Program-made: the position numbers and the translations under genes
Notes under the pieces: model-generated
What the model was told of the DNA's origin: nothing
Databases searched by the model: none
What the model saw: only the letters and a program-made list of their open reading frames with translations
In this document: positions 25,809 through 35,447 of the stretch, piece by piece
Numbering within the stretch: position 1 is the stretch's first letter
Layout: the number at the start of each line of letters is the position of its first letter
DNA from: Mesoflavibacter sp.
GTDB lineage: Bacteria; Pseudomonadota; Alphaproteobacteria; UBA8366; Aestuariispiraceae
NCBI GenBank assembly: GCA_017792345.1
Contig: CP051228.1
Coordinates: forward strand, 4,556,148 to 4,620,147
Length of the DNA stretch: 64,000 nt
Reading direction: 5' to 3'

Positions 25809-27848
25809 ATGTCCCTGTTTTCCGCCCTCAGCGTCGCCGTTACCTCGGTCAATACGCTGAACGCCGCGACCCGCGTGGTCTCGGACAACGTCGCCAACGC
25901 GACCAACCCGAACTACAACCGGCGCATCAGCCAGTACTCCAACCTGCAATATGGCGGCGTTCAGATCGCGGATATCCAACGCGCTGCCAATGCGGGCCTG
26001 TTGCGCGATCTCTATCAGCAAATCTCGACCTCCTCTGCTGATGACGTACGCGACAAGCTGTATCAACAGCTTGAGCAACTGGTCGGTACGATCAATGGGC
26101 AGACGCCGCTGGTCGACGAGTTCGAATCCCTGCGCACGGCGCTGAAGGCCCTGGAAGCTTCCCCGGAAAGCGATGCCGCGCAGAACGATGTCCTGATCGC
26201 GGCGGATGGCATCGTCTCGGAGATCGAACGCCTGTCCAACGGCATCGACCTGATCGAAGACCAGGCCCTGAACGATATCGAAGAAGTCGTCACGAACCTG
26301 AACGATGCCCTGACCGAGGTCGACCGCATCAACGCCCAGATTGTCATCGCCCGTGCCGCCGGCCGGCCGACGTCGAACCTGGAAAACCTGCGCGACGAAC
26401 AGGTCGCGGAAGTCGCGAAGATCGCCCAGATCCGCACGTTCGAACGCAGCGACGGGACGCTGTCGATCTATACGACTTCGGGCATCGCGCTGGTGGATTC
26501 CGAACCGGAAACCTTCACCTGGAACCCGGCGACGCGGGTCCTGACCTCATCCGGGTCTTCCTCTGCCAACCTGATTACCAGCGGCCAGCTGACGGACGGT
26601 CAATTGGCAGCCCTGACGAATTTCATCCGCACGGATTCCGCCGCCATCTCCAGCTCCAATCTGGGTGTCGGCTCGCTGGAGAAATTCCGCAACCAATTGG
26701 ACGAACTCGCCTTCTCCCTGGCGGACGATTCCACGGCGCGGACATCCGGCACGACCTTCGTGCGCGGAAATGCGGACCTCACCACCAGCGGCATAGTCAC
26801 GGCCGGTCAGACCCTGACATTCACCGTCGGCGGCGCGCTTCAGGGGCCGGGGGTCACGATCGGCGCAGGCGACAGCATTGACGACGTCGTCGCCGCCATC
26901 AACACGACTATCCCGCAAGTCCGGGCGCGCGTCGACGGCAACGGCCACCTGCAGATCATGAGTGACGGCGGCCAGTTCACCATCGGCGGCACCGCGGCGG
27001 CAGGCTTCGGCCTGTCGACCAGCCAGGTCGCGGCCGACAGCGAATTGACGCTGTCCTATGCCTATAAGATGGAACATGCGGCGGGTACGGTGCCGCTGAC
27101 GACCGGCACGACGCTCAGCTCCATCAACGGCGTCGCGGCCGGTGACCAGATCACCTTCAACAACGCGACCTTGGGCGGCGCAGTCACTTACACGATCGGC
27201 GCGGCCGACACGGTGCAAACACTGTTGGATACGATCAACGCCCAGGAAGGGATGTATGCACGCCTGGGCGCCGGTAACGTGCTGGAGATCACCAGCGACG
27301 ACGGATCTCTGGCAATCAACGAGGCAGGCGTAGGAACGCCGCTGACCGCGCTGGGCTTCACCGTCAACGGTACGAATGTCAGCATCCTGGGCACGCCCCT
27401 CGCCTCCGAGAGCAATGCCTTCTTCGTCGCCGAATCCGGCACGACGCCGCAGGACGTGACCCGGACGAACTTCGGTCTGGCAACGGCATTGGACAACCGT
27501 TCTCTTTCGGTCAAGACCAGCAACCGAACCGAGGTTGTGCAGGCCCTGAACGCAGGCGCGCGATCCATGTCCGGGTCCGGCATCTCGACGTCGACGCGGG
27601 ACTATACCGGCCTCAGCAATGCCGTCACGACCGGCCTGACCCAGCTCGGCAACCGGGCGACCCGCCAGGCGGAGGAAAGCATCTCGCTGAAATCCAGCCT
27701 GGAGCAATCCTTGCGGGATGAGGTCGGCGTGGACATCGACGAGGAAATGGCCAATCTTGCGGTCCTGCAGAACGCCTATGCCGCCACGGCGCGGGTGATC
27801 GATACGATCAACCAGATGTTCCAGGCGCTGGAGCTGGCCGGCCGATAA
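25809..27848 (+). CDS. flgK: Flagellar hook-associated protein FlgK
   Basis: Hook-filament junction protein of 679 residues, longer than the E. coli protein (547). The N-terminus has RVVSDNVANATNPNYNRR and the C-terminus ends LQNAYAATARVIDTINQMFQAL. The extra length comes from two tandem beta-rich segments at about 340-430 and 450-560. Each has the pattern Gly-x-Asp-Thr/Ser-hydrophobic followed by IN..I..V.A....G.LEI.SDDG, resembling flagellin-hook IN motifs. ATG 25809 is preceded by AGGAAAGG; the frame upstream to 25737 looks spurious. Confidence 0.96.
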   Translation: MSLFSALSVAVTSVNTLNAATRVVSDNVANATNPNYNRRISQYSNLQYGGVQIADIQRAANAGLLRDLYQQISTSSADDVRDKLYQQLEQLVGTINGQTPLVDEFESLRTALKALEASPESDAAQNDVLIAADGIVSEIERLSNGIDLIEDQALNDIEEVVTNLNDALTEVDRINAQIVIARAAGRPTSNLENLRDEQVAEVAKIAQIRTFERSDGTLSIYTTSGIALVDSEPETFTWNPATRVLTSSGSSSANLITSGQLTDGQLAALTNFIRTDSAAISSSNLGVGSLEKFRNQLDELAFSLADDSTARTSGTTFVRGNADLTTSGIVTAGQTLTFTVGGALQGPGVTIGAGDSIDDVVAAINTTIPQVRARVDGNGHLQIMSDGGQFTIGGTAAAGFGLSTSQVAADSELTLSYAYKMEHAAGTVPLTTGTTLSSINGVAAGDQITFNNATLGGAVTYTIGAADTVQTLLDTINAQEGMYARLGAGNVLEITSDDGSLAINEAGVGTPLTALGFTVNGTNVSILGTPLASESNAFFVAESGTTPQDVTRTNFGLATALDNRSLSVKTSNRTEVVQALNAGARSMSGSGISTSTRDYTGLSNAVTTGLTQLGNRATRQAEESISLKSSLEQSLRDEVGVDIDEEMANLAVLQNAYAATARVIDTINQMFQALELAGR

Positions 27849-27859
27849 GGATCTGATCG

Positions 27860-28873
27860 ATGAGCGTATCCGCCAAGCCCCTGAAGGTCGGCGTCATCGG
27901 CCTGGGGGTCGGCGAGAGGCATATCGTCGGCTATCAGGCCATTCCGGGGGTCGAGGTTGCCGCATGCTGCGACGTCGACCCGGCGAAGCTGCGGGACGTC
28001 GCGGACCGGCGGGACGTGGCGGAGCGCCACACCGATTACCGCGCGATCGTCGACAACCCGGATATCGATGCCGTGTCGATCTGTTCCTATGATGACGCCC
28101 ATGTCGAACAGGCCGTTGCGGCTTTCGAGTCCGGCAAGCATGTCTTCTGCGAAAAGCCGGTCGCGCTGGACCGTGCCGGTCTGGACCGGCTGGTCCGGGC
28201 CTGGTCGGACAGCGGGAAACGCCTGTCGTCCAATCTGATCCTGCGGCAAAGCCCCCGTTTCATCGCCGTGCGCGACATGGTCCGGCGCGGCGAATTCGGC
28301 GATCTGCATTACATGGAAGGGGACTACATCCATCAGATCCTCTGGAAGATCACCGAGGGCTGGCGCGGAAAGATGGATTTCTACTGCGTCACCTATGGCG
28401 GCGGCATCCATCTGATCGACCTGATGCGTTGGATCGCGGGAGAAGACGTCGTCGAAGTCACCGCCATGGCCGCGAAGAAGCTGACCCGCGACGCGGCCTT
28501 CCCCTATCCGGACACGATGACCACGCTGCTGCGCTTCGAAAGCGATCTGCTGGCGAAATCGACCACCAGCTTCGGCCCGCAACGCCGCCAGATCCACACC
28601 TTGAACCTTTACGGCACGAAGCTGAGCTTCGAGAACGCGAATGGCCCCGCGCGGCTGTACCGGGGCGATCAGCCCGAGGATGAGGAAGTCTTCGATGTGC
28701 CCTATCCGGCCATCGAAAAGGGTGACCTTCTGCCCGATTTCATCGCCGCCATTCGCGAAGACCGAGAACCGATCGTCGCGGCGACCGATGTCTTCCAGGT
28801 GATGAATATCTGCATCAGCGCCTGGGAAAGCGCGGATACGAAACGGGCCGTTGCGGTCCCGTCGATCGTCTGA
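27860..28873 (+). CDS. Gfo/Idh/MocA-family NAD(P)-dependent oxidoreductase
   Basis: 337 residues with the N-terminal nucleotide-binding motif GVIGLGVGERH, the EKPVA motif near 100, and the catalytic region YGGGIHLIDLMRW. Members oxidise or reduce sugar and cyclitol hydroxyls, often on nucleotide sugars. The gene begins 11 nt after flgK, so it rides on the flgI operon, and it adjoins the sugar island. A role in flagellin glycan synthesis is therefore likely but inferred. Confidence 0.9.
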   Translation: MSVSAKPLKVGVIGLGVGERHIVGYQAIPGVEVAACCDVDPAKLRDVADRRDVAERHTDYRAIVDNPDIDAVSICSYDDAHVEQAVAAFESGKHVFCEKPVALDRAGLDRLVRAWSDSGKRLSSNLILRQSPRFIAVRDMVRRGEFGDLHYMEGDYIHQILWKITEGWRGKMDFYCVTYGGGIHLIDLMRWIAGEDVVEVTAMAAKKLTRDAAFPYPDTMTTLLRFESDLLAKSTTSFGPQRRQIHTLNLYGTKLSFENANGPARLYRGDQPEDEEVFDVPYPAIEKGDLLPDFIAAIREDREPIVAATDVFQVMNICISAWESADTKRAVAVPSIV

Positions 28874-29006
28874 ACCCCACCCCTTCAAATACGCCCGTCA
28901 CGGCGGCAATTCAGCGCCGAGTTTCCTTGAACGTCTACAATTTCCGGGTGGTAGCAGATCACACCGCAACAGGATACGCTTGAGCGATTGCGAAAGAGAG
29001 GCGCTC

Positions 29007-29507
29007 GTGACCGCCTTCGACACACTGCCGCCCTTCTCCATTTCGGAGATCGGCGATGAGGCGCTACAGGCGCTTTACAAGTTTTGGGACGACTTGCGCG
29101 GAGACCGCAACGCCCCGATGAAGGGGGACTTGGACCCGCTGCTAATTCCAAGACACATTCTGCCCCAGATCGCCTTGTTCGACATCGAATGGGATCCCGA
29201 CAGGGTAAAGCTGCGTCTGGTCGGGACACAGATCACCACGTGGTTCGGAAAGGACTGCACCGGCCTGTATCTCGACGATCCCGCCTATTATCCGATCGGG
29301 CAGAAACAGCTTCCCTATTTCCTCAATGTCGCGCGGACGCTGCAGCCGCATTATCTGACGGCTTACGCGCCGGACAATGAAAAGAAATACCGCAACTTCG
29401 CGCGGCTGCTGATGCCGTTGAAGGGAAACAGCGGCAGGTCGGAAACGCTGCTGGCCGGGTATGCGATGCTGCCTTTCGATGCCGATCTTTACGTCGATCC
29501 GAACTAG
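29007..29507 (+). CDS. PAS-domain protein of the PF07310 (PAS_5) type
   Basis: 166 residues with the family pattern: an aromatic WDDLRGDRNAPMKGDLDP segment, then PRHILPQIALFDIE and the RLVGTQITTWFGKDCTG motif. Function is unknown for the family, which is frequent in Rhodospirillales. I chose GTG 29007 because AGAGAGG lies 6 nt upstream; an open frame extends to 28851. No output domain. Its context gives no clear job. Confidence 0.78.
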   Translation: MTAFDTLPPFSISEIGDEALQALYKFWDDLRGDRNAPMKGDLDPLLIPRHILPQIALFDIEWDPDRVKLRLVGTQITTWFGKDCTGLYLDDPAYYPIGQKQLPYFLNVARTLQPHYLTAYAPDNEKKYRNFARLLMPLKGNSGRSETLLAGYAMLPFDADLYVDPN

Positions 29508-30697
29508 GCATTCTCCCCGGACCAGAATTCGCGCGCCATCGCGTCCAGCATCCCATCGACCCGCTGCCCCCAGGTGTGATGCTGCTGGTAATGGGCGACA
29601 GCGCGGTCGCGCAGGGCGTCCAGTTCCGCGTCCGGCCGATCCAGGATCGCGTTCACACTGTCCATCACCGTCGACACGTCGTAGGGCAGGAAAAACACAC
29701 CCAGTTCCTCCTCCGCTTCGCGATGCAGATACCGGGTCTCCTCGGCCAGGATAAAGGCGCCCCGGCTCAAGCCATAGAAAACGCGCTCATGGGCACCGTT
29801 CCGGAAGCTGGGGCTGATATTCAGCACGATCTTGCTGCGCATCATCACATCGACGGCGTCCCGGAAGGGCAGGATGTCATGGACCGTGACGTCATCGGAA
29901 ACGGACAGGGCCTCGCCCTCCTCCTGATTGCCGTAGAACGCGACCTTCCGCCCTTTAAGCGCCTGCAGGATGGAGCGTCGGCGATGGGCGATCAGATGGG
30001 TTTCCAAATGGCATACCGCGCCGGCGACGAAATCCGGATCCGCTTCGACACCGGCATCCTGGAACTCCGCCCGCAGGATACGCCAGAGGGATTCATCGCC
30101 GCTGACCGACCGTTCGAAAGCGCGCTGATAGGCCTTGCGCAGCACCGGATCGGGCCCGGCCGATGCGGTCAACCATTCCTCGGTATCCAGCGCACTTGAA
30201 ATGTTACCGACCAGCAGAACATCGATGTCGCGTTCCGCGGTGGACGGCGTCTGCGGCAAGGCATCCGGCCCGCCATGCGGAAACGGGATGACGCCCCGGC
30301 CCGGAAACTGGAACTCATCCCAGATATCCACAAAGTCGAGATCCACGACCCCGGCCATGCCGATATCCGGAAAGTCTTTCAGCAAGTCGACCTTGCGGGC
30401 CGGATTGTCGGTAATGAAAGAAAAGCGCGGCAGGTTCCAAACGTCATAAAGCGACCGCCCGTCGGTCCGGTAATTATGCTCGCTGTTCTCATCGATCACG
30501 AAGCGCCGACCTTCGTGTTTCGAGACTTGCGCGAACTGCCGCTTGAAGAGTTCGAAATTCGGAAAGTTGCTGTGCAGATGATCCGTGACGGCCAGGTGAC
30601 GGCGCTGCAACGCGCAGCCGATATCGGTCAGCATCACCTCCAACGACGCGTAGGGCGTGAAGCTCTTGACGATGAAACATCGGGGCGGCGATTGCAT
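29504..30697 (-). CDS. Glycosyltransferase (GT-B, CgeB/group-1-like)
   Basis: 397 residues. The C-terminal half shows a GT-B donor-binding pattern: a GNISSALDTEEWL strand start, KVAFYGNQEEG, and NISPSFRNGAHERVFYGLSRGAFILAEE, with the acidic residue expected for sugar-nucleotide binding. The N-terminal half is not recognisable. Its stop overlaps the PAS gene stop on the other strand, and it is divergent from the aminotransferase. Probably transfers a sugar in the flagellin or surface glycan pathway. Confidence 0.8.
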   Translation of the reverse strand: MQSPPRCFIVKSFTPYASLEVMLTDIGCALQRRHLAVTDHLHSNFPNFELFKRQFAQVSKHEGRRFVIDENSEHNYRTDGRSLYDVWNLPRFSFITDNPARKVDLLKDFPDIGMAGVVDLDFVDIWDEFQFPGRGVIPFPHGGPDALPQTPSTAERDIDVLLVGNISSALDTEEWLTASAGPDPVLRKAYQRAFERSVSGDESLWRILRAEFQDAGVEADPDFVAGAVCHLETHLIAHRRRSILQALKGRKVAFYGNQEEGEALSVSDDVTVHDILPFRDAVDVMMRSKIVLNISPSFRNGAHERVFYGLSRGAFILAEETRYLHREAEEELGVFFLPYDVSTVMDSVNAILDRPDAELDALRDRAVAHYQQHHTWGQRVDGMLDAMAREFWSGENA

Positions 30698-30821
30698 GGC
30701 AACTCGTTCTTACCGGTTGGATCCCGGGCCAATGTACCGCAATTCGCCCGACTGAAAACCGGACCGGGCGCGAATCCCGATTTTCGATCCGCACAAACTG
30801 TCCATTTACCGGACGCTGGAA

Positions 30822-30837
30822 TGGTGCGAATCTTGCT
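30822..30837 (+). promoter_or_regulatory. Candidate sigma-54 promoter of the sugar-nucleotide operon
   Basis: TGGTGCGAATCTTGCT: -12 half perfect, two mismatches in the -24 half, correct spacing. Transcription would start near 30848, 67 nt before the aminotransferase, a leader length like those of flgB and flgF. Confidence 0.55.
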
Positions 30838-30914
30838 AAGGATTTGACGTGTAACAGTCCATAAACCCTGCCTTTTCCGGCGGGAACGCGCGCTGAGGAG
30901 GCGCCTGCCGTTCC

Positions 30915-32072
30915 ATGACAGACACACCCTCCCCCATTCCGTTCGGCAAACCGCAATTGGACGAGGCCGCTTTCGATGCGGTTCGCACGGTCCTGGAAAG
31001 CGGCATGCTGGTCCACGGCACGGTGACCCCCGCTTTCGAAGAAGCCTTCGCCGCGCGGATTGGCGCGAAGGAAGCCGTTGCCGTGTCCAGTTGTACGGCG
31101 GGCCTGCACCTGACGCTTTTCGTAAAGGGTATCGGACCCGGCGACCGGGTGGCGGTCCCTGCGATGACCCATGTCGCGACCGCCCATTCCGTGGAATTGG
31201 TCGGCGCCGAGCCGGTTTTCGTCGATGTCGATCCGGCAACGGGAAACATGTCCCCCACCGCTTTGGAAGCCGTCGACGGGCCGCTGTCCGCGATCATGCC
31301 CGTCCATTATCTGGGCCTGCCCTGCGACATGGATCGGATCCGCGCGGTCGCGGAGGCCAAGGGCGCCTTCATTCTGGAGGATTGTGCCCTGGCGGTGGAC
31401 GCGACCTGGGACGGACAGAAAGCCGGTACGTTGGGACTTGCCGGCAGTTTCTCCTTCTATCCGGTGAAGCACATGACCTCCATCGAAGGCGGCATGGTGA
31501 CCACGAACGATTCCGGCCTGGCGACACAACTGCGCAAGCGGCGTGCCTTCGGCTATAACCGCGCCTTGGGGGAGCGGACCCGACCCGGCATCTACGATGT
31601 CGATACCCTGGGCCTGAACTATCGCATGAGCGAGGTCGAGGCGGCGGTGGGTCTGACACAGGTCGCCCGCATGGACGAGTTCCAGGCCGCGCGCCGTTCG
31701 AACGATGCCGCCCTTCGCGCCATCCTGACCCGGATCGAGGGTCTGACCGTCTTTCCGGATCGCCACGGCAAGGCGCTGTCGTCGCACTATTGCCTCAACG
31801 CCGTGCTGCCGAAGGATGGATCCGTGTCCCGCGACGCGGTGGTCGACGGGCTGAAGGCGCGCGGCATCGGATCCTCCGTCCATTATCCGGGGCCGGTGCC
31901 CTTGTTTACCTATTATTCAGACAAATACGGGTACAAATCGGGTGACTTCCCGGTGGCCGAATGGCTGGCGGAACAGACGATCTCGTTACCCGTCGGTCCG
32001 CATCTCGGCCCGGGCGACGCCGAAAGACTGGGCAACGCTTTCCGGGAAGCTTATATGGAGGGTTCCAAATGA
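30915..32072 (+). CDS. DegT/DnrJ/EryC1-family sugar aminotransferase
   Basis: PLP-dependent sugar aminotransferase of 385 residues. The PLP lysine is K185 in SFYPVKHMTSIEGGM. Other family motifs are the start IPFGKPQLDEAAFDAV and VSSCTAGLHL. These enzymes install the C4 amino group on 4-keto-6-deoxy nucleotide sugars, as PseC and LegC do. It is followed by an epimerase and a cytidylyltransferase on the same strand. The exact substrate cannot be read from sequence. Confidence 0.93.
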   Translation: MTDTPSPIPFGKPQLDEAAFDAVRTVLESGMLVHGTVTPAFEEAFAARIGAKEAVAVSSCTAGLHLTLFVKGIGPGDRVAVPAMTHVATAHSVELVGAEPVFVDVDPATGNMSPTALEAVDGPLSAIMPVHYLGLPCDMDRIRAVAEAKGAFILEDCALAVDATWDGQKAGTLGLAGSFSFYPVKHMTSIEGGMVTTNDSGLATQLRKRRAFGYNRALGERTRPGIYDVDTLGLNYRMSEVEAAVGLTQVARMDEFQAARRSNDAALRAILTRIEGLTVFPDRHGKALSSHYCLNAVLPKDGSVSRDAVVDGLKARGIGSSVHYPGPVPLFTYYSDKYGYKSGDFPVAEWLAEQTISLPVGPHLGPGDAERLGNAFREAYMEGSK

Positions 32073-32142
32073 CCGGAAGACAGAACGTCCAACGGTCCCG
32101 AGGACCGGCAATATTGCGGCAATACCAGAAGGAGGCCCCGCG

Positions 32143-33222
32143 ATGAGTCACATTCCCTATGAAAGCCTGTCCGGCCATCTGAAGGATCAGCGGATTCTGC
32201 TGGTCGGCGGTGCCGGCTTTATCGGCCACAATCTGGCCCTGGACCTCGCCAATTTGGGCGCGACCGTCGGCATCTGTGACAACCTGATGGTCAACAGCCT
32301 GATCGAGAACTGTTACGAACCCGGACGCGCGCAGGTACAGCGTACGGCCTATCAGAACTTCCTCCTCGACCGGTTCCTGTTGCTGCGTCAAGTCGGCGTC
32401 GAGCTGATGAATTCTGACGCCCGACTTCTGGCGGATCTGGGCCGTGTCTTCGAACGCTTCCAGCCGACCAAGGTCGTGCATATGGCAGCCATTGCCAGCG
32501 CAGTCGACGCCAAGGCCGAACCGGGCCTGTGCTTCGATCTGCAGCTGATTACGCTGCGCAACGTCCTTGAACTGGTGCGTCCGAAGGTCAAGGAAATCAA
32601 CCAGGTCATGTTCATGTCCTCGTCGACCGTCTATGGCGATTTCGAGGGCGACAGCGTGGACGAAACGACCTTCCCCCGCCCCGAAGGCATTTACGCCAAT
32701 GCGAAATTCATGGGCGAACGCCTGGTCCGGACCTATCGAACGCAATACGGGTTGGGGACGACGGTCGTACGTCCGTCCGCCCTGTATGGCGAACGCTGTA
32801 TTTCCCGCCGCGTCAGTCAGGTCTTCATCGAGAACGCCCTGACCGGCAAACCGCTGCTGCTGGAAGGCGGCGGCGACGGCAAGCTGGACTTCACTTATAT
32901 CAAGGATCTGACCCAGGGCATGGTCCGCGCCTTGGCCCTGCATAAGGGCCATGACGACAGCTCAACCTTCAACCTGACCTTCGGTAACGCCCGCACCATT
33001 GCCGACCTTGCGGCGGTGGTGAAATCGGTCGTGCCCGACGCCATTCTGGAAGAACGCCCGCGCGCCAAGGACAAGCCCATCCGCGGGACATTGTCGATCG
33101 AGCGCGCCCGCGAAAAGCTGGGCTTTGAACCGGAATGGACCCTGGAATCCGGATTCAAGCAGTACTGTGAATGGTACGTCGATCAATGGCGCCGGGCCCA
33201 GCAGCAGACGGAAGCGAACTGA
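32143..33222 (+). CDS. NAD-dependent epimerase/dehydratase
   Basis: Extended short-chain dehydrogenase of 359 residues. It has the NAD motif GGAGFIGHN near residue 20, a catalytic serine-rich SSSTVYGD strand, and YANAK as the YxxxK catalytic pair. AAGGAGG lies right before the ATG. Substrate unknown: a nucleotide-sugar 4,6-dehydratase, 4-epimerase or decarboxylase are all possible. It is co-directional between the aminotransferase and the cytidylyltransferase. Confidence 0.92.
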   Translation: MSHIPYESLSGHLKDQRILLVGGAGFIGHNLALDLANLGATVGICDNLMVNSLIENCYEPGRAQVQRTAYQNFLLDRFLLLRQVGVELMNSDARLLADLGRVFERFQPTKVVHMAAIASAVDAKAEPGLCFDLQLITLRNVLELVRPKVKEINQVMFMSSSTVYGDFEGDSVDETTFPRPEGIYANAKFMGERLVRTYRTQYGLGTTVVRPSALYGERCISRRVSQVFIENALTGKPLLLEGGGDGKLDFTYIKDLTQGMVRALALHKGHDDSSTFNLTFGNARTIADLAAVVKSVVPDAILEERPRAKDKPIRGTLSIERAREKLGFEPEWTLESGFKQYCEWYVDQWRRAQQQTEAN

Positions 33223-33223
33223 C

Positions 33224-33925
33224 ATGACGGCCACATCGCGCGGGCCGGCGGCCATGTTGCTGCTGGCACGATTGGATTCCCGCCGCTTGCCGGGCAAGGG
33301 GCTGATGGATTTGGCCGGCCGGCCGGTTCTGGGCCGGGCCATCGACCGATTGCGTCGTTGCGGACATGTCGCCGATATGATCTTGGCGACCACCGACCGC
33401 GCCGTCGACGATCCGCTGGAAGCCTTTGCCGAAGCCGAAGGGATCGGTTGCTTCCGGGGCGATGCGATGGATGTGGCCAAACGATGCCGCGACGCCTGCG
33501 ACGCGAACGGGCTGGATTGGTTCATTCGGATTTGCGGCGACAGCCCCTTCGCCGACCCGGCGATCGTCGACCGCGTCGCTTCGGCGTTTCTGGACGACGG
33601 CGCGGATATCGCAACCAACGTCTTCCCGCGCTCCTTCCCGATCGGCGCCAGTGCGGAAGCCGTGTCCCGGGACGCGATGCAACGCATTCTGGACGCGACC
33701 GAGGACCTGGCCTACCGGGAGCATGTCACGCTGTATGCGTACGAGCATCGCGATGCTTTCCGGATCACCAGCGTGCTGCCGGACGACCCGGGATACGAAT
33801 CCCTGTCCATCGCGGTCGACACGCAAGAGGATCTGACCAGAGCCCGGAAACTTATCGCGACACTGCGGGACCCGGTGACGGCCAGCCTGGAGGAAATCCT
33901 GGCGGGGCTGCCGGCCGTCGCTTAA
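33224..33925 (+). CDS. Cytidylyltransferase of the SpsF/CMP-sugar synthetase type
   Basis: 233 residues with the nucleotidyltransferase signature LLLARLDSRRLPGKGLMDLAGRPVL and RICGDSPFADP. NeuA, PseF and PtmB-type enzymes activate nonulosonic acids with CTP using this fold. Its ATG is one base after the epimerase stop. Its stop overlaps the stop of the convergent acetyltransferase by two bases. Together with the NeuB-type synthase at 39.2 kb it points to a CMP-nonulosonate. Confidence 0.88.
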   Translation: MTATSRGPAAMLLLARLDSRRLPGKGLMDLAGRPVLGRAIDRLRRCGHVADMILATTDRAVDDPLEAFAEAEGIGCFRGDAMDVAKRCRDACDANGLDWFIRICGDSPFADPAIVDRVASAFLDDGADIATNVFPRSFPIGASAEAVSRDAMQRILDATEDLAYREHVTLYAYEHRDAFRITSVLPDDPGYESLSIAVDTQEDLTRARKLIATLRDPVTASLEEILAGLPAVA

Positions 33926-34620
33926 CCGTCGGGCGTCCAGTGCCAGGTTTCGGCCCTGGACGTTTCGGCGAACCCCATCGCCGTATAGAGCCGGATCGAC
34001 GCTGTGTTGGCGGCCTGCGTGCCGACATTCATCCGACGATACCGGCCCGCACCATAGGCCAAGGCTGCGGCGATCAATGAGCGGCCGAGGCCCCGTCCTT
34101 GATGGGCCGGCGCCACCGCGATGAGGTCGATGATCAAGGCCTCCCCACGCGCCAGCAGCGCAACGAAGCCGCTGATCGATCCGTCTGGCGTCAGCGTCAC
34201 GAGCGTCGCGTCAGCCCGGCCGGCCACATCATTTCGTGCCCAGGTGCCTTTGAAATCATGCGCTTTGTAGTCCGGAATGGCGGGATCGGTATGCCAACGG
34301 TCGCTGCGGAAGGACGCCCGCGCGACCGCCTCTACGGACCCCGCATCGTCGACCGTCGCCAACCTGCAGTCGGAATGGTGCGGTGGGTCAACCGACGGAA
34401 TATCCATTTCCAACGTCACGAGGGTTTCCACATGACGGAAACCTGCTTCCAGAAGCGCTGCCCCCAGCAAGGCCGGACCACGATGAAACAGCAGTCCGAC
34501 ATCAGCGTCCCGCGCAGCCCGGACGGCTTCCGCCGCCTTGTCCGGATCATCCAGATACCAGACGGGTCGGCCCAGCATGTCGCTGTCGAAAGCCCGAAGA
34601 GTGCAGAACTCCGGAATCAA
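33922..34620 (-). CDS. GNAT-family N-acetyltransferase (WecD/FdtC-like)
   Basis: 232 residues. The C-terminal GNAT fold has the acetyl-CoA motif VAPAHQGRGLGRSLI and the end NTASIRLYTAMGF. The N-terminal segment FDSDMLGRPVWYL resembles enzymes that acetylate 4-amino sugars on nucleotide donors, such as WecD and PseH analogues. It overlaps the upstream methyltransferase by ATGA and is the last gene of a 10-kb minus-strand operon. It could be the partner of the aminotransferase at 30.9 kb. Confidence 0.88.
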   Translation of the reverse strand: MIPEFCTLRAFDSDMLGRPVWYLDDPDKAAEAVRAARDADVGLLFHRGPALLGAALLEAGFRHVETLVTLEMDIPSVDPPHHSDCRLATVDDAGSVEAVARASFRSDRWHTDPAIPDYKAHDFKGTWARNDVAGRADATLVTLTPDGSISGFVALLARGEALIIDLIAVAPAHQGRGLGRSLIAAALAYGAGRYRRMNVGTQAANTASIRLYTAMGFAETSRAETWHWTPDG

Positions 34621-35447
34621 CTGGGGCGCTCCAAACTCAAAAAGCCGCGCAAGGTGTATTTCCCACTCGGCTCGACCAGGCGTTCCAAACAGTCGAGACG
34701 GAAGCCCGCCCGTCGCGCCAGCATCGCGTAGGACACCGCCGAAAAGGCGCAGTAATGCTCGATGAAGAACTCCTCCCGATCGGGCCCGGCCGCCGCCAAC
34801 GCGCCCTCCCCGTCCGGCAGTTCGACATAGACCGCACCGTCAGGGCGCAAGACCGCCTTTGCCCGTTCCAACATCGCTACCGGATCCGGAACATGCTCCA
34901 GCACCTTGTTGAACGTCACCAGGTCGAACCGGCGATCCAGTTCGTCCTTCATGAAATCGGCCACCAGCCCTTCGACCCCGGCCTTTTCCTCGGCGTGACG
35001 GGCGGAACGCGGATCGGGATCGAGCGCCGTCGATTGCCAGCCCGCCGCGTGCATGGCCGCCGGGAAAACCGCCAAACCGGACCCGACATCCAGCAAAGTC
35101 CCGGCCGCGCCCCGTCGGCCCCATTGGGACGCGATGTAGTCGACCCGGCCCCGATTGTCCGACTTGTCCGCCGGCAATCCCATGATGCGGTCGAAGACCT
35201 GCGCCATCCGGCCGCCGCCATAGGTTCGATCCCAATAATCGCCCGAATAAAGGTCGTTGAGATCCATGGCGTGACGGTTGACGACATGGCCGGTGGATGG
35301 GCTGACATAGAGATCGCGCCGATACGGGTCGAACCCGAAATCGGTCTCTCCCTCCGGACGCGCATCGTAGGACTTCACCAGAACCCAATCGTCCGCGCCG
35401 GTCACCGGGCAGATAATCGCTGGCTTCGGCGTATCCGCGCCCGTCAT
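34617..35447 (-). CDS. Class I SAM-dependent methyltransferase
   Basis: 276 residues. An N-terminal segment with CPVTGADDW and TGHVVNRH is followed by a Rossmann methyltransferase core (LLDVGSGLAVF motif I, then FNKVLEHVPDP and LRPDGAVYVELP). Similar enzymes methylate sugars or amino groups in surface glycan clusters. It overlaps the formyltransferase by TGATG and the acetyltransferase by ATGA. Confidence 0.9.
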   Translation of the reverse strand: MTGADTPKPAIICPVTGADDWVLVKSYDARPEGETDFGFDPYRRDLYVSPSTGHVVNRHAMDLNDLYSGDYWDRTYGGGRMAQVFDRIMGLPADKSDNRGRVDYIASQWGRRGAAGTLLDVGSGLAVFPAAMHAAGWQSTALDPDPRSARHAEEKAGVEGLVADFMKDELDRRFDLVTFNKVLEHVPDPVAMLERAKAVLRPDGAVYVELPDGEGALAAAGPDREEFFIEHYCAFSAVSYAMLARRAGFRLDCLERLVEPSGKYTLRGFLSLERPS

